64,000 nucleotides of DNA from Megalonaias nervosa (lineage: Eukaryota > Mollusca > Bivalvia > Unionida > Unionidae). The stretch is taken from positions 1-64,000 of the forward strand of contig JAECUM010013005.1 in assembly GCA_016617855.1 (NCBI GenBank). Reading direction: 5' to 3'. A program made the position numbers and the translations under genes. Shown here piece by piece: positions 11,697-22,870 of this stretch. How positions within the stretch are numbered: position 1 is the stretch's first letter; every line of letters starts with the position of its first letter. The notes under the pieces are model-generated. The model was given only the letters and a program-made list of their open reading frames with translations, had not been told where the DNA came from and did no database searches.

Positions 11697-12032
11697 ATGT
11701 AAGGTTTGAACCTTCAAAGAGAGACGTGTACATCGGAGACAGTGATCTCTCAATGGCGTGCAACATCTCAAATCATCAGCAGCTCACACGTATTGAGCTA
11801 TATCACGAATCTGCAAGACAAGGCACGAGAGAACTAATTGCAAACATCACGAAACAGTTTCAGACTAAACTCAGAGATGGAATCGATTTGCAAACAGCAG
11901 TCATTATGGCTGACTACGCAGCTGTGAAAATTAGATTTAACAATAGTTTGACATGCAATGACGACGGAATGTACCACTGCGTAGTCATCGGTAGCGCCAG
12001 TTTTACTGCCAGTATTAATCTGAGCATTTCTA
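11697..12032 (+). CDS. Ig-like (V-type) exon
   Basis: Acceptor 'ttaactacactttcag' ends at 11696; donor 'gtaagt' starts at 12033. The 336-nt exon is a multiple of three, phase 1 at both ends. It encodes about 111 residues with the first framework Cys in 'LSMACNIS' and the classic D-x-G-x-Y-x-C motif in 'NDDGMYHCVV'. The N-terminal strand starts 'FEPSKRDVYIGD', as expected for a V/I-set Ig domain. It sits between two C2-like Ig exons, so the order here is C2, V, C2, then chitin-binding. Extracellular recognition is the likely role by analogy. Confidence 0.75.
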
Positions 12033-12866
12033 GTAAGTATATTACAAAGCAATCGTATTTTCTTCATTTCTGCTTCTGATAAGCTAGCAAGGGGTTTATA
12101 CGACTTATGCAAAGTGCTCTGGAGGCGAAAGGAAAAATAAAAAACGTTTACTTATATAAACGTCTTTGGCGGGATGTTTAATAACAGAAAACCTTTGACC
12201 TATACTCCAGAGGGAAAGGGATAGTAGGAAACCATTGTGATCATTAGTATAAATACTTCAAAAATTGTAATACGTTCAGAATTATAGATATCATTTATTG
12301 CCTCTACTTTCGAATAAGAAACAATTTCAAACTGATATCCCCTCCCGCGCCAAAAAAGATAAAAATGATTTCTATTGACAGAAGTACCTGCGACAAATTT
12401 GCATTTAAGTTGTATTTTCCAGCTATCATAAATTTACTTCAGACACCTTATGTGCTTGCCTGCCTTATATTGAGAACGTTTCCCTTCAGTACTCATATAT
12501 CATCAGTGATTTATCATCGAACATGTATGAAGGCAACACTCGATGTCGAGCAATAATATACCCAAACAAACTCTAAAGGGTTTGCAAGAATTCCATGACG
12601 ACATATGGCTCTATGACCATTCAGTCGTAAAACTATACTCAACATCCAATAATAAATATTACTAATAGAATGGAAATATTACTGGAAATGTATAAATGTG
12701 GCCATTCGGTTTATCAGAATGTTTTGGAATTTTACTAAAGTTCTGTGAAGAAGTGGACGGATCTTGTGTTATTTGCTGTGTCATTTAAGTTATGTTCTTG
12801 TACTCAGACAATTTGTTGTACTCCCATTGCAACATTCTCTGACCTTGAATTTTATTTCCGCCACAG
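12033..12866. other. Intron, no gene recognised
   Basis: AT-rich intron between Ig exons; no extra exon or repeat recognised. It ends with the acceptor 'ttatttccgccacag'. Confidence 0.5.
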
Positions 12867-13196
12867 GTGAGCCCAATGTCCTGACTTTGAACCTGTCGCC
12901 ATGGATTGTTGAAAATGAGATCACCAAGGAAGACAGAATGTTCCGTTGCGAAGGGATGGTTGGCAGACCTGCTAGTCAGATGTCCGTGGAAGCGAACATT
13001 TCTGGATTATTTAAGAAATATGATTTTCCAGCTGTCATAAAAAATATGCAAGTCAATTGTACTACAAACCAGAGCTATCAGTTTTACTACGCATTCAACA
13101 TGAGCTGGCATGGCCGAGATATCAGGTGTGCGGTTACAAATTTAAGAAACAATATAACTACTTGGTCGCTGCCGAAGACTATTGAGGTTGTAAGGG
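12867..13196 (+). CDS. Ig-like (C2-type) exon
   Basis: Acceptor 'tatttccgccacag' ends at 12866; donor 'gtaagt' starts at 13197. The exon is 330 nt, a multiple of three with phase-1 borders. It encodes about 109 residues with 'FRCEGMVGRPASQ', a middle Cys in 'VNCTTNQ' and 'HGRDIRCAV', matching the other C2-like cassettes at 2375 and 10631. It carries several N-glycosylation sites. Its position just before the chitin-binding exon at 13923 repeats the arrangement seen at 2375-3288. Confidence 0.75.
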
Positions 13197-13922
13197 GTAA
13201 GTTAAGGTTCATTTGGTTTTCAGACTCTAATATATCATGAAAGATGAACGTGTACTACTATTGGCTCAAAATTAAGTTTGCAGAAGGAAATGAGAAAGTG
13301 TTTAAATGCATTTACGCCCGACTGAAAGTTAAATTATTCCTAAATCATTTATAATGGAAAAAAGCAGAAAACACAAGACTAATTTTGCAATTGAAGTATT
13401 AACGATAATATACTCTGCCAAATGATTAAGCGTATAATTGCCTATCAAAACTTTTGAAAGCTGATATAATTATGGGCGTTTGAAATGGTGGCAGCTGCAA
13501 GGGCCATTTTTAGACCCAGAGTTATTAACTGTTATGAAACTGTAGTTTAATTCATGTAAGGACTAATTAAGAAGAGTACCCATAAACATCACTTTTATGC
13601 AGACTTTTAATTTGACTGTTATGCAAAATTTTTTCCTATGTTAGTAGCGACTGACACAGACTGTAAATGTTAACATTGTCATACACAGAAATGCATAGTT
13701 CGGAAGGAATTTGAGATCAGCTAGTTACTGAACTTTGAGTAAAATAAAATGTATCCAATTATCGTTGTTTAGACAGACAAGAACAGTGAATATGTTAAAA
13801 CGGAAATTGAGTTTAGTGTATTTGAGACTACATAGAATAATCAACAGCTAATAAGCTTTTCTGCTCATGCAATCATCCTGGGAAATTTTTTATTCTGTAC
13901 TATGCAGTCTTTTCTTTCTGAG
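13197..13922. other. Intron, no gene recognised
   Basis: AT-rich sequence between an Ig exon and a chitin-binding exon. Two acceptor-like sites, 'tactatgcag' (ends 13907) and 'ttttctttctgag' (ends 13922), precede the next coding segment. Confidence 0.45.
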
Positions 13923-14118
13923 AACTACTGTGTTGGCAAGGGAGATAATAGTTATTACCCTCATCCTTATGAGTGTACAAAATTCATCTGGTGTATTAAG
14001 GAGAAAATTTTTGCTATTTCTTATTGTGGCGCTGGCTTATGCTGGGGAATGAACCAGACAACAGCTTGCACATACTGTGATAACCAGTCTGGAGATCTTG
14101 CATGCTTGCCAGGCGCAC
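13923..14118 (+). CDS. Chitin-binding exon (ChtBD2/CBM14-like), odd 5' phase
   Basis: The coding segment has eight cysteines spaced C-x14-C-x5-C-x10-C-x4-C-x8-C-x2-C-x8-C, almost the same as the exon at 3106, with aromatic residues in 'NSYYPHPYEC' and 'FIWC'. The donor 'gtaaat' starts at 14119 and leaves phase 1, like its siblings. However, both nearby acceptors (ending 13907 and 13922) give phase 0, whereas the preceding exon leaves phase 1. Either a different acceptor or a missing exon is used, or the exon can no longer be spliced in frame. The domain call is firm; its inclusion in the transcript is not. Confidence 0.6.
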
Positions 14119-17100
14119 GTAAATACTAGCTGAATTACATATTCAATATTCGTCATTGTATTATCTTGACCATATTACTACAAAACACGAGCGTTTTACT
14201 TATCATTTTCTGCTCGCTCATGAGATGACGTTGTAATGTTACTATATGTGAGAGTTATTGTTGTTGACACGTGCCTCTTATAGTGCAAAATAAATACTTA
14301 TTTTATTCTACATGTTTCTTTAAGGGAAACGAAACAATTTAATGTTTAAATTACATATATTACACGGTGAGGAAATTCTCGTTCAAAATGTCTTTAAAAT
14401 TGAACACATTTGCAAGAACTTCCCGTTTTGTTGTGTCTGGATTTAGAGATTAAGAAGGATGAGACGTGTTGATACACAGTTTATATACTTTATTCCTAAT
14501 TAGGACAATTTAATTACAAAAAGTAGTCTTCGTTTTAATCTGGTCACGGATTCATGTGGATTAATGTGTCGCATGTGAATATCATATAATGTACATAAGG
14601 TAAATTAAAAGTTTGAACAAGTTATTTTGTTTATCTGAAAGCTCAATGCGAGTATCGCTACAATATATTGATACATTCTGAGCACAGTTTTACACGTAAC
14701 TAGTGTTACCTATTTGAAAATAAGCTCGTTTTCCTTGCACCAAGGTATTATAAAGTCATTGTATCGAAATTATTTGTGTCTGAAATGGTTATTTTCAATT
14801 GCTAAGTTTTTACAAACTACGTAATTATGTTAAACATGACAACCAATATGTACACATGGTGAAACAGTTATAACTCGAACCAGTAATACATCCGAACATG
14901 ACTGTAGGTTTTGATTTCATGTAGGGGTGAAAGCTGCAAAATTTTACTTAATTGGATAGTTTGTCAATGCATATTTTACAAAGTCTCCATGAAGAATATA
15001 TAATTGAGAAAGGAAGAGAAATTTATATTTAATATTTAATATTCTGGAACGTTGTTACCACCGCATAGGAATAAATGTAGGAACCTGAGAAAATAATTTA
15101 CACTATAAATACGTCGGAATTATCACTCAGCGTCATGGCTAAAGGCAGCAATGAAAATCGAGCCTTGGGAATCACATGTCCAAGAATCATACAGGTGCCA
15201 GCAACGTATTTATTCCTTACGTACAGTGTTATGAAACAAAGAATAATAGCATAGAATATATACGCTGTCCACCTAAATTATTTTAGAACATCATCCACAA
15301 TTCTAAATGAGTAACTTGCTTTTTAGCAAGAAATGATGTATGCATCGAAGAACTATAAATTCATGATCATTGAATAGGAAGTAAAGGCATTAATATATTG
15401 TTTCTTGCCTACCATATCTATCAAATAAATTTGAAGAACCATTAAAAAGTTACAAAACAAAATTCAAAATGTTACGTGAAACAAAATTGAAACAAATCGG
15501 TCTTTTTTCTGAGCCAGTACAACAGAATTGTTAGGATAAGATTACGCACTGAAACACACATAAACATACTCATTATTAGACTTTTAAAAAGTTGCTAAAC
15601 GCTACATACTAGCCCCTAATATTAGCTAGCAACGATTAAAATATTTAGTCAGTATATGTTTCAAAAATTTATGTTGAAAGAACGGGTATAGGCATGTTTT
15701 GTTACATTAGAATACGAGTATTACGCACATCAAAATAGCACAGGCATTGTGTGTTAAAATTAGAATACGAGTATTACGCATATCCATTTGAAATTTGGTA
15801 GTAAGAATCTTTTTGAAGACAGCATCAGAGAAAATTTGTGACATTTTAGAATGATCAGTTTTAATGATCAATATTAATCCACTAAGGAGAATAAAAGTGC
15901 TCACCGAAAGCGAAGATGTCTCAAGTCAGACACGTAGTTTTATAATGCATGCACACTTTAAATCTGCACATGATAGGTTAGACTAGAAGATGCTGTGGTG
16001 GTAATGGAGGTGACAGGGTGTCTACTGGAAAACTGATATGTGAATTTTTTTTTTTTTTTGTTGTAATGCTAGTAGAAGTTATTAGAGCGGAAAACAGTTT
16101 TAAAACATACTGTAATAGTAGATTTATCCAGCCCGAAACTCTTAGGTATTCAAATACATCGGACCGCATGAGCGTAATTCTTAGTGATCGCTGACCAATC
16201 AGTTATCGCTAAATGGTATGCTGTTCTTGGTGGGTTCTATTGACTAGTAGGTCATGGTGAGACATACAGTCATATAAAATGATTGGCGTGTTCACGAACA
16301 GAAGGAACACATATAGGACATACATATACTTTCCTAGTCGAGTTTCCTCAACCTTTTCAAGCGCGTTTTATTGATCAGTAGATCTCGATTTAATCAGGTT
16401 AGGTTCCTGCGTTGGCTTTCTAAAGAGGCGAAATGCGTATCTTCCCAATGTTGCCTTATTGTGCTAATCATTTTCACAGCGACTATCTATGCCACTACCG
16501 TGGCGAATTACATATTTTCGAGAGAGAATACACACTGAATTACACCCCAACATAACAGTCCAAATATCTAATATGGGTAAGAAATGTCAGGCAAAACTCA
16601 TACTTTCCGTGCTCCATTGATTTTTTAATTTTATTTTTTGTTCATTTATACGTAGTACATTTTCTAAGACATTATTTGTTGTATAGTCATGAAATTTGAT
16701 GTGTGCATTCACTTTTGTCACTTACACCGATAAAAAAGTTAGTTATCTTTGAAACTTGAAATTGCCTGCTATTCTTGCTAAAGAATCTATGCAATGGTTT
16801 TAGGAACATATACCTGCTCAGGCTATCATAGATTTCAAAGAAAAATTATATTGGTTAATTTTAGCACAAACCTTCGCATTTGTATTAAATAAGAGTGAAA
16901 TAAATGATAATCTTTAAATTTGATTGATTTAATGGACGTTCTGTCATGATAATATTTTAAATTGTCAAAATTAGTCTGGTCTTAGTATAGTTTCATTTGG
17001 CTAAGATGGTGGCAATCGCACACCAGTGCACAACCGAGGATTTGGGGACTCAGAATCAAAGATATTCTTCTCAAAAGCGACCACTTTCATTGAGCATTAT

Positions 17101-18271
17101 GTGATTACAGCCTGCTTGCAAGAGCTACTCACCTCCGAAATCGGAGAGGCTCGCAACGCGCAAGAACTTTTCATGTTCGAAACGAAGAGTTCAGTAATGA
17201 AGTGCTCCATTTAGCATGGAAAATCAAATATGGTAACCCTAATTGTAGGTTCAACAAAAACACATATTAACACATTAACATACGAAGAATTTTATTTACT
17301 TTAGTTTACAACAAAGACATATATTGGATTGATATAAGCAATTCATCACAATAAACAAAGCAGAGGTGTCAAGTGTATGAAACTCTTTTGTTAGACTCGT
17401 AACATACATCTGTCTGCTGAGTTGGTTGGTGTAGGGATAATATACTGAATTGTATAGTAAATCGCCGGATAGAGGAATTGCTTAATTATTTAGCAACGAT
17501 CGGGCAGAGACTTTCTAGTTTCAAGATAAAGTGCTGGTGATGCACGCCTAAAGCGATCCCAGAACCTCATTTTTTTTCGCAATGATTGCTTACTTACTCG
17601 TGTCAGCTCTGAGTCTGAGTCTCTTGTACCCAGTGGTGCACGTAAAACGTTTTCAGCCGGTCGCCTTACCGGAAAGAAGGCGGGGTCGGTACCTTTACTA
17701 GTAGAGTTAAAATCTACTTGTACCACTGCCCATACTCGATTTTTCATTCCGCAGACTGACTAAATTTTGATGTGCTATAGCCATCAAAAACTACTGGTTT
17801 TTGTTTCTCATAGAACTGGGTATGGTCAGCATTCATATATCAGGATACATAACATTTTTAACACGATATATGTATATATCACTTGAGACATCTGTTATAC
17901 ATGTCTCTGGTATCACGGATGTACCAGTTTAAATGTACACAGTACTGTTTTCAATTAAAATTGTAAGGCCTTTCCGTTTGTTTTCACCAAATAAAATTCC
18001 TTTATTTATACACCAGGGGCGCCCGCAGAAATATTTTCGGGGTGGGGGTGGCAAACATGTATTGGTTAGCTAAAGCTTTACGGATGTAGGCGTCACACCA
18101 CGGTATCGTCAATCACTATTACGATTCACCATTCATCGATATATTATATCACACCTGTTTCTCTTTACTGGTATTTAGAAATATGAAAATGATCTTGAAA
18201 ACAAATGTTTATACCTTAATTTTAGACATCTATACATTAACATTAAGGAGAATCTCATTTTTTCATAACAG
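14119..18271. other. No gene recognised (about 4.1 kb)
   Basis: AT-rich sequence. It contains a 24-bp duplication with core 'agaatacgagtattacgca' at about 15709 and 15761, and a T run near 16048. The motif 'caggggcgcccgc' near 18014 is followed by G-rich sequence and resembles a DNA-transposon end, but I find no partner. No exon is supported. Confidence 0.4.
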
Positions 18272-18482
18272 GACGCTTTGAAAAATTATTTTTATTATAT
18301 CAATATTTTACAAAATAAAAGATTGTGTGGAACTGGGGTTGTTACTTTCTCTTTTAAATTTTCAAGCTTCAGTACTAAAGGCATTATCGAAATCGAGATC
18401 TTTAAAACTAAACTGCATGAGCGGCGAGCAATCTGCATACATGATATAAGTAGTATAGATAAAGGAGGCTATAAAATCACTG
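18272..18482 (+). CDS. Candidate host exon of uncertain type
   Basis: A possible acceptor 'ttttttcataacag' ends at 18271 and a good donor 'gtatgt' starts at 18483. Between them is an open frame of about 70 residues ending in 'SSIDKGGYKITG', which loosely resembles the end of an Ig domain. The exit phase is 1, as in the upstream Ig exons, but the entry phase would be 0, and only weak domain character is visible. It could be a decayed member of the upstream Ig/chitin-binding gene or a chance open frame. Confidence 0.25.
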
Positions 18483-18990
18483 GTATGTTTCCACAATGGT
18501 CGTCTCGTTTTTTCCGTATAATCTGTGAACGAAGTCGATGCTGTCTTTCCTTAGAAGCTGATGACGCCGCCGTGAGCACATATCAAATTAAAAGAATTTT
18601 CTCTTCAAATTGTGTTATCGGAAAAGCTCGGTGAGCTCATTGTGTTCTGAAGGGAGCTCCCACTTTATATATATAATTAATTAAAGCCACCTGAATCTTA
18701 TTTGCAGGAGAGTGATAGCTGCTTATGATTATTAAAACTGTTACAGAAAACTGAACCCTTTGCCAGCAGATGATGATGGTATGTATCGATTTTAGACTAA
18801 AAATGAAGGTTTGACTGGCCAACAAGTTTGGTGGCATATGCTAGTCATATATCTGACATAAAATTGAAGCCATATTCTGCTGATGCTGGTGGTTTATACG
18901 CTGACTTTACATAAACACTGCTCTGTCTGTCTAATTGAGGAGATGATGTAGTATAATGATTGACTTTACTGCTGTCTTAGAGAAATTTGT
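18483..18990. other. No gene recognised
   Basis: AT-rich flank on the left of decayed viral copy C. The exact left boundary of copy C could not be placed; no terminal inverted repeat is visible. Confidence 0.4.
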
Positions 18991-19003
18991 GAGATCACAT
19001 TAG

Positions 19004-19654
19004 ATGAAACAGAAACAATTAGAATGGTATTCTATTATGCCGACCACTGTAGATGGCTCTGAACTGGCCACATTTCTTGGTATTTGCCCATTTGCATTGT
19101 ATGAAGACATAGCTAGAAAAAAGCTTGGCAAGCAACTGCCACATGCAAACATTGCATTTCCACTGGGGAGCATTATTTGAACCCGTGATCAGAAATTATA
19201 TTCAGATCACTACACTAAAAAAGTTATTGGCAACGATATTTGCAACACAAATATAGACGGCTTTAGATACAGTCCGGATATCTACATAGTCGACGGAACT
19301 AAAAAGTTTGCGCTTCTGGAATTCAAATACCCCTTTGTTAGAGACGTCAGCAAACTGCCTGATTATTATGTGCCGCAAGTATTCTCTGGCGTTCAAATTT
19401 CTCTCACAGCATCGTACGGTCTGCTTGTCTTTTATTATATCCGGAATATGACAGAGACTACGGCCGGTAGACGCCAATTATTTATAAATTCGTCTCTTTG
19501 TGACCGGCATGCAATTTGATGAGCGGCTCTCGTGCTGCTGATCAAAGCAAAAACGGCTACTTTTAAAATATTGGAGCCAGAAGAAATAACTCCAGTAGAG
19601 GAACTTGATGATGAATCCGATTCTGTCATAATATTTAGACGACATAAAAAATGA
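19004..19654 (+). pseudogene. YqaJ/lambda-exonuclease-like nuclease, broken (copy C)
   Basis: Reading across at least two frameshifts shows the layout of YqaJ-type viral exonucleases: a start region with a 'VDGSELATFLGI' motif, then 'WGALFEPVIRNY' (a glycine and glutamate containing helix) near 19166, then 'SPDIYIVDG' and 'LLEFKYP', the D...E-x-K catalytic core of the PD-(D/E)XK fold, then 'YYVPQVFSG'. The end near 19654 is acidic and overlaps the next start in an ATGA. Such nucleases resect DNA ends for recombination during viral replication. An in-frame stop and frame changes near 19180 and 19500 make it non-functional. No matching gene is seen in sets A or B. Confidence 0.6.
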
Positions 19655-19963
19655 CAGAGACAATAGGATTAAATTCAAGAATATATTTTGCTGTCATGAA
19701 AATTCAATTTAAATTTAAATTCAGTATATTTGGCGCAGTCCTATTACGTGCGAAAATAATTTTTGGCTTTGACAACCGCAATATCGATTCGATTCCACGT
19801 GATTATTGTCTTAGAATAGATTCAGCTAAATTTAACAGTGGTATCACGAGGTTATATGAATCAACAATCCTAATGTTATGGTATTTCATTGGGATGCAAA
19901 AGATGTTCCTGAAATTTATCGACGTAGCTTTTGACGAATTGTTTTCTGCCAGGCTGAACTGGG
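19651..19963 (+). pseudogene. Unknown viral gene fragment (copy C)
   Basis: It starts at the ATG overlapping the nuclease stop. The N-terminal part reads 'MTETIGLNSRIYFAV...'; a frame change near 19855 is needed to keep coding character ('VMVFHWDAKDVPEIYRR'). The 3' end is lost where a SINE begins. I recognise no domain; its neighbours imply a virus-derived gene. Confidence 0.4.
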
Positions 19964-20206
19964 GGCATCGGGTGGTCGATTGGTCTAAAGCGCCCACTTT
20001 TTACCAATCACTGACATCTCACCTCTATCCGCGTAGGTTCTAGCACAGGCACGGCCAATGTGGGCATGGATGAAAGATTGCCAGTAGCTTTCCGAGGGTC
20101 GCTGGTCAACCGGGGTTTTCTAGAGTTCTTCCAGTTATACTTGCCGCTATGTAGTCTATAATGCACTGAAAATGACGTTAAACCCAAAACAACAATAACG
20201 ACAATT
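19964..20206 (+). mobile_element. tRNA-derived SINE inside copy C
   Basis: The head 'ggtggtcgattggtctaaag' looks like the D-arm and A box of a Ser/Leu-type (long variable arm) tRNA, with a degenerate B box 'ggttctagc' near 20037. The 3' body contains 'tgcactgaaaatgacgttaa' and ends in an A-rich simple tail 'acaacaataacgacaa'. Tails of the form 'gacgttaaaccc' followed by A/C repeats are frequent in mollusc genomes as I remember them. It interrupts the viral remnant and so post-dates that integration. Confidence 0.65.
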
Positions 20207-20253
20207 AACAGTCTGAATCTGAAGATAGCTAACATGTTATATAAACATATAGT

Positions 20254-21353
20254 ATGTCATTCGTCCTAGCAGAGGAGCCAACACATGAAGTTGACACTAC
20301 TAGAAAGTACGTGGAGCAGCAAAAGTATCTACATGGTTGCATCTTAGCAGAAAAGATAAGCTAGCAAGAATTTAAACGAAACGTAGCAAAAATTAGTTTC
20401 TGCCTGTGATAAAAATAAAACAAGTTGCACTACGCATGCTGTCAAGCAGGATAGGCTTATCAAGGTGCTAGGTGAGCAAGCTAAGGAATAGCAAGCTGTA
20501 TTAGGAACGATTGCCGTACACTCACGGAAATATAAGAATCCTTGTCGAACAAAAAAAAATGTACCGAGATGCATTACTTGATGCAGAAATATAATTTCCT
20601 TGAGCATGATTACTCGCTAGGGAAGCAAGAAGAACCTGCTGAGAGAAAAATAATGAGAATAAAAAATTAAGAGAAGAGATAGCTTTGTCTAATAGAAAGT
20701 GAATCTGAAGACAAAATGACGTGCCTGAAATGATAAAATATAAGAGCTAATAAAGGAATTTGTCAAGGGCTTGAGGCTTACTGAGCAAAGATTGAAGAAT
20801 CAGATGGATTCAGCAGACAAAAGTTAGAAAGATCATAAATCATTAAGAAATGAAGAAGTATCACGTCCTGAGCCAGAAGAAGGTATTTTTGGCACCAGAA
20901 AAGCAAGTCATAGCAGCAGTAGAAGTGATGGTGTCAATGATATTCAAGTTCTGAATACAAAGACAGTGTTGAAGAATCTGGTATTATGTATCAAAATTAT
21001 GAGAACAAACCATCCGTATCTCCTGAGGAATATCAAATCATATCGTCTTGGAAAAATAATTTCTCTAAAGCAAGCACAACATTTAGCAAGAAAACAGGAA
21101 GAACGTATTTCGTATTAAGAAATATGGACGTGCAAGGAAAGAAGCTCAAAATAGATCTAGCGAAAATTACTATCAAATCTAAGTCTAACATAGGTTCTGA
21201 CATTAAATGCCACATAAATCGATTTAACCTTGTTACACGGCTAAATTTGGTAGCAGCAAGCAAAAAGCTGACCACGTTGGCATAGAAGATGAGCTAGATC
21301 ACATGCTAAAGGAAAACTTACCTAATCCCGAATACAAACGTTTTGTTCAATGA
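20254..21353 (+). pseudogene. Coiled-coil virion-associated protein, broken (copy C)
   Basis: It starts 'MSFVLAEEPTHEVDTT' and is followed by Lys/Glu-rich sequence with many frame breaks. The clearest intact stretch is 20986-21260. The 3' end, in the frame after about 21245, has 'SSKQKADHVGIEDELDHML', which parallels 'SSKEAGNVGVEIDNEIIDIL' at the 3' end of the set A gene (46690-46800) and 'GGKRAGNNSPEIINEAADIC' in set B. All three genes sit just upstream of capsid genes. The function is unknown. Confidence 0.5.
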
Positions 21354-21365
21354 TTTAATATAGTC

Positions 21366-22190
21366 ATGCCACAAACTATTCTCTTTGACAATTATGTTGC
21401 TCGAGGATACAGAAGTAATTTTACTGTTCAATACAGCATGCCTATTGAATTATCTCAGAACACACGCTATAAAATTGCACTTATTTCTGTTGAAATTTGG
21501 ACTTCATTTCATGACATTACAGAGAGCAACAATAAATTTAGATATCTTTCATCTGCCATGATGTAAGAACACAGTTAACTATAATTCCTGGCGTATACAA
21601 TGTTGTCGACATAGCGAATGAACTAAAGAGTCTGACGGCGGTGCGAGGTCATGTTGCAGACAATATACTTATTGAACCAAATTATTTTGCACTGAAACAA
21701 AAATAACGCGCAAGGATGGCTGTAAAATTGATTTTTGAATAACAGCTTTGCGTAATTTGCGTTGATTCAGCAATCAAATTCTACAACGTGACCGATTACA
21801 TCATGATGATTTTGCCAGTCTATATTAGCGAAACAAACAGCTTATTAATAAATTGTTCAGCAGCAGAAGTATCATACGGAGCACAAGGTGGCCACACCTA
21901 ATGCTGTTTATAGCTTAAGTCCTAATTCGTCAAGCCTTCACGATGATTTTCATTCCCCTTAATAATGTGTTTGGTATACCAGAATTCGCTTCGCTATATT
22001 TATTACAAACCAATCGGTCTTTTAAATAATGATCGCTTAGCATTTTACTTGAATCCGAGATCACAAGATGAAATAGTGTGACTGATATGTATAATGACGC
22101 CAATACAAATTAGGTACATGAAAACATAGAAGGATTTTTAAGTATCAATATTTGGCAGGATTATCTAGTGTGACCAGGCATAGCAAGAAA
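21366..22190 (+). pseudogene. Penton-like minor capsid protein, broken (copy C)
   Basis: The first 66 codons read 'FTVQYSMPIELSQNTRYKIALISVEIWTS...', matching set A at 46838 ('FSVNYISPIQLDPEKQYEIGLISF') and set B at 63207. After a frameshift near 21560 comes 'IIPGVYNVVDIANELK', matching 'KIPQGAYNVIDLN' in set A. Later parts are scrambled. Penton proteins of this virus group are single jelly-roll proteins that close the capsid five-fold vertices. Confidence 0.6.
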
Positions 22191-22193
22191 AAT

Positions 22194-22347
22194 CGGTCCT
22201 ATGGCCTCGAGTTTTGCAAAGGGTACTGCATCAGCAGCGGGAAGTGCTTCACGTAAAATGGTCGCTGAAAAATTTCGCCTGCACCTGCGGGAGTTAAAGA
22301 GGCTATTAGAGAAGTTGCGCCTAAGAAAGAAGCCGAACGCGTCATGA
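22194..22347 (+). pseudogene. Small core protein remnant (copy C)
   Basis: 'PGIARKIGPMASSFAKGTAS' here parallels 'APGIANKVAPIALDASKAFA' in set A (about 47690-47790), both followed by an Ala/Gly-rich segment and basic residues, and both lie between the penton-like and MCP genes. It is a short Ala/Lys-rich protein, likely internal to the virion by position. Confidence 0.55.
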
Positions 22348-22519
22348 CTACTACAAGCTAAGAAAAGGTTATCAAAGCGGGACGAAGAAATTACGAATCA
22401 GCTTGATGACAAATTACTGCCTGCAAATTGCATAATCTGTCAGATATGATGTGATATGGTCTAAAAAGAATTTTTTTGTAACATAATGGTATAATCATGT
22501 TGTCTAGATATGCCCCTCT

Positions 22520-22870
22520 AGTACTTTAAGCTCTTTGGCAAGTCTGCTGTTGATCAATCTACTACATAATACAAAATACGTGAAGTACTTTGATAAGGAC
22601 TCGCATCAAATGAATAAAGCAGGTACAAGAATTATTGATACAAGTTATGAGGGCGCTTACTTCCTTCCTCATACAGCTTTTCTTAACATCAGAGGATATT
22701 TGGAAACAACTACTGCTTGACCTGATCATTTTGCTGTTGGTACAAACGTAGCTTTGGCAAACAACAGCTGGAACTTATTTACGACGGCGCGAAATCAGCT
22801 TAATAATAAAAAGAAGAGAATATCAGCAACTACTACCTAGCAAATCCAGCCATCCCAGATACTACGTTTA
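22520..22870 (+). pseudogene. Major capsid protein, N-terminal fragment (copy C)
   Basis: The frame 22535-22720 contains 'NKAGTRIIDTSYEGAYFLPH' followed by an 'NIRG' strand, matching set A MCP ('NKAGVRTFNTRDEDVFLLPH', then 'EVRG') at about 48080-48160. After a stop near 22719 the similarity continues ('NNSWNLFTTARNQLNN' against 'NNGWSLYKSARYQLAN'), then ends near 22850. Only about the first fifth of the MCP remains, so copy C is truncated on the right. Confidence 0.7.

Larger units (their letters stand above)
18991..22870 (+). mobile_element. Decayed Polinton/adintovirus-like fragment (copy C)
   Basis: Five consecutive + strand pieces match genes seen elsewhere in the window or known viral families: a YqaJ-type nuclease, an unknown gene, a coiled-coil protein, a penton-like protein, a small core protein and the first part of a major capsid protein. 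The order coiled-coil, penton, core, MCP is that of set A at 44669-49509. Every gene has multiple frameshifts and stops, and a SINE is inserted at about 19964. No ATPase, protease, integrase or polymerase is seen here. It is an old partial copy related to set A rather than set B. Confidence 0.75.

Noticed and set aside
17490..17747. Minus-strand open frame in a higher-GC patch
   Set aside because: The patch looks like a dispersed repeat fragment by composition, but I could not identify a family or ends, so it is not annotated.
18010..18060. DNA-transposon terminal repeat ('caggggcgcccgc')
   Set aside because: Resembles ends of some hAT-like elements, but no matching inverted end or target duplication was found nearby.
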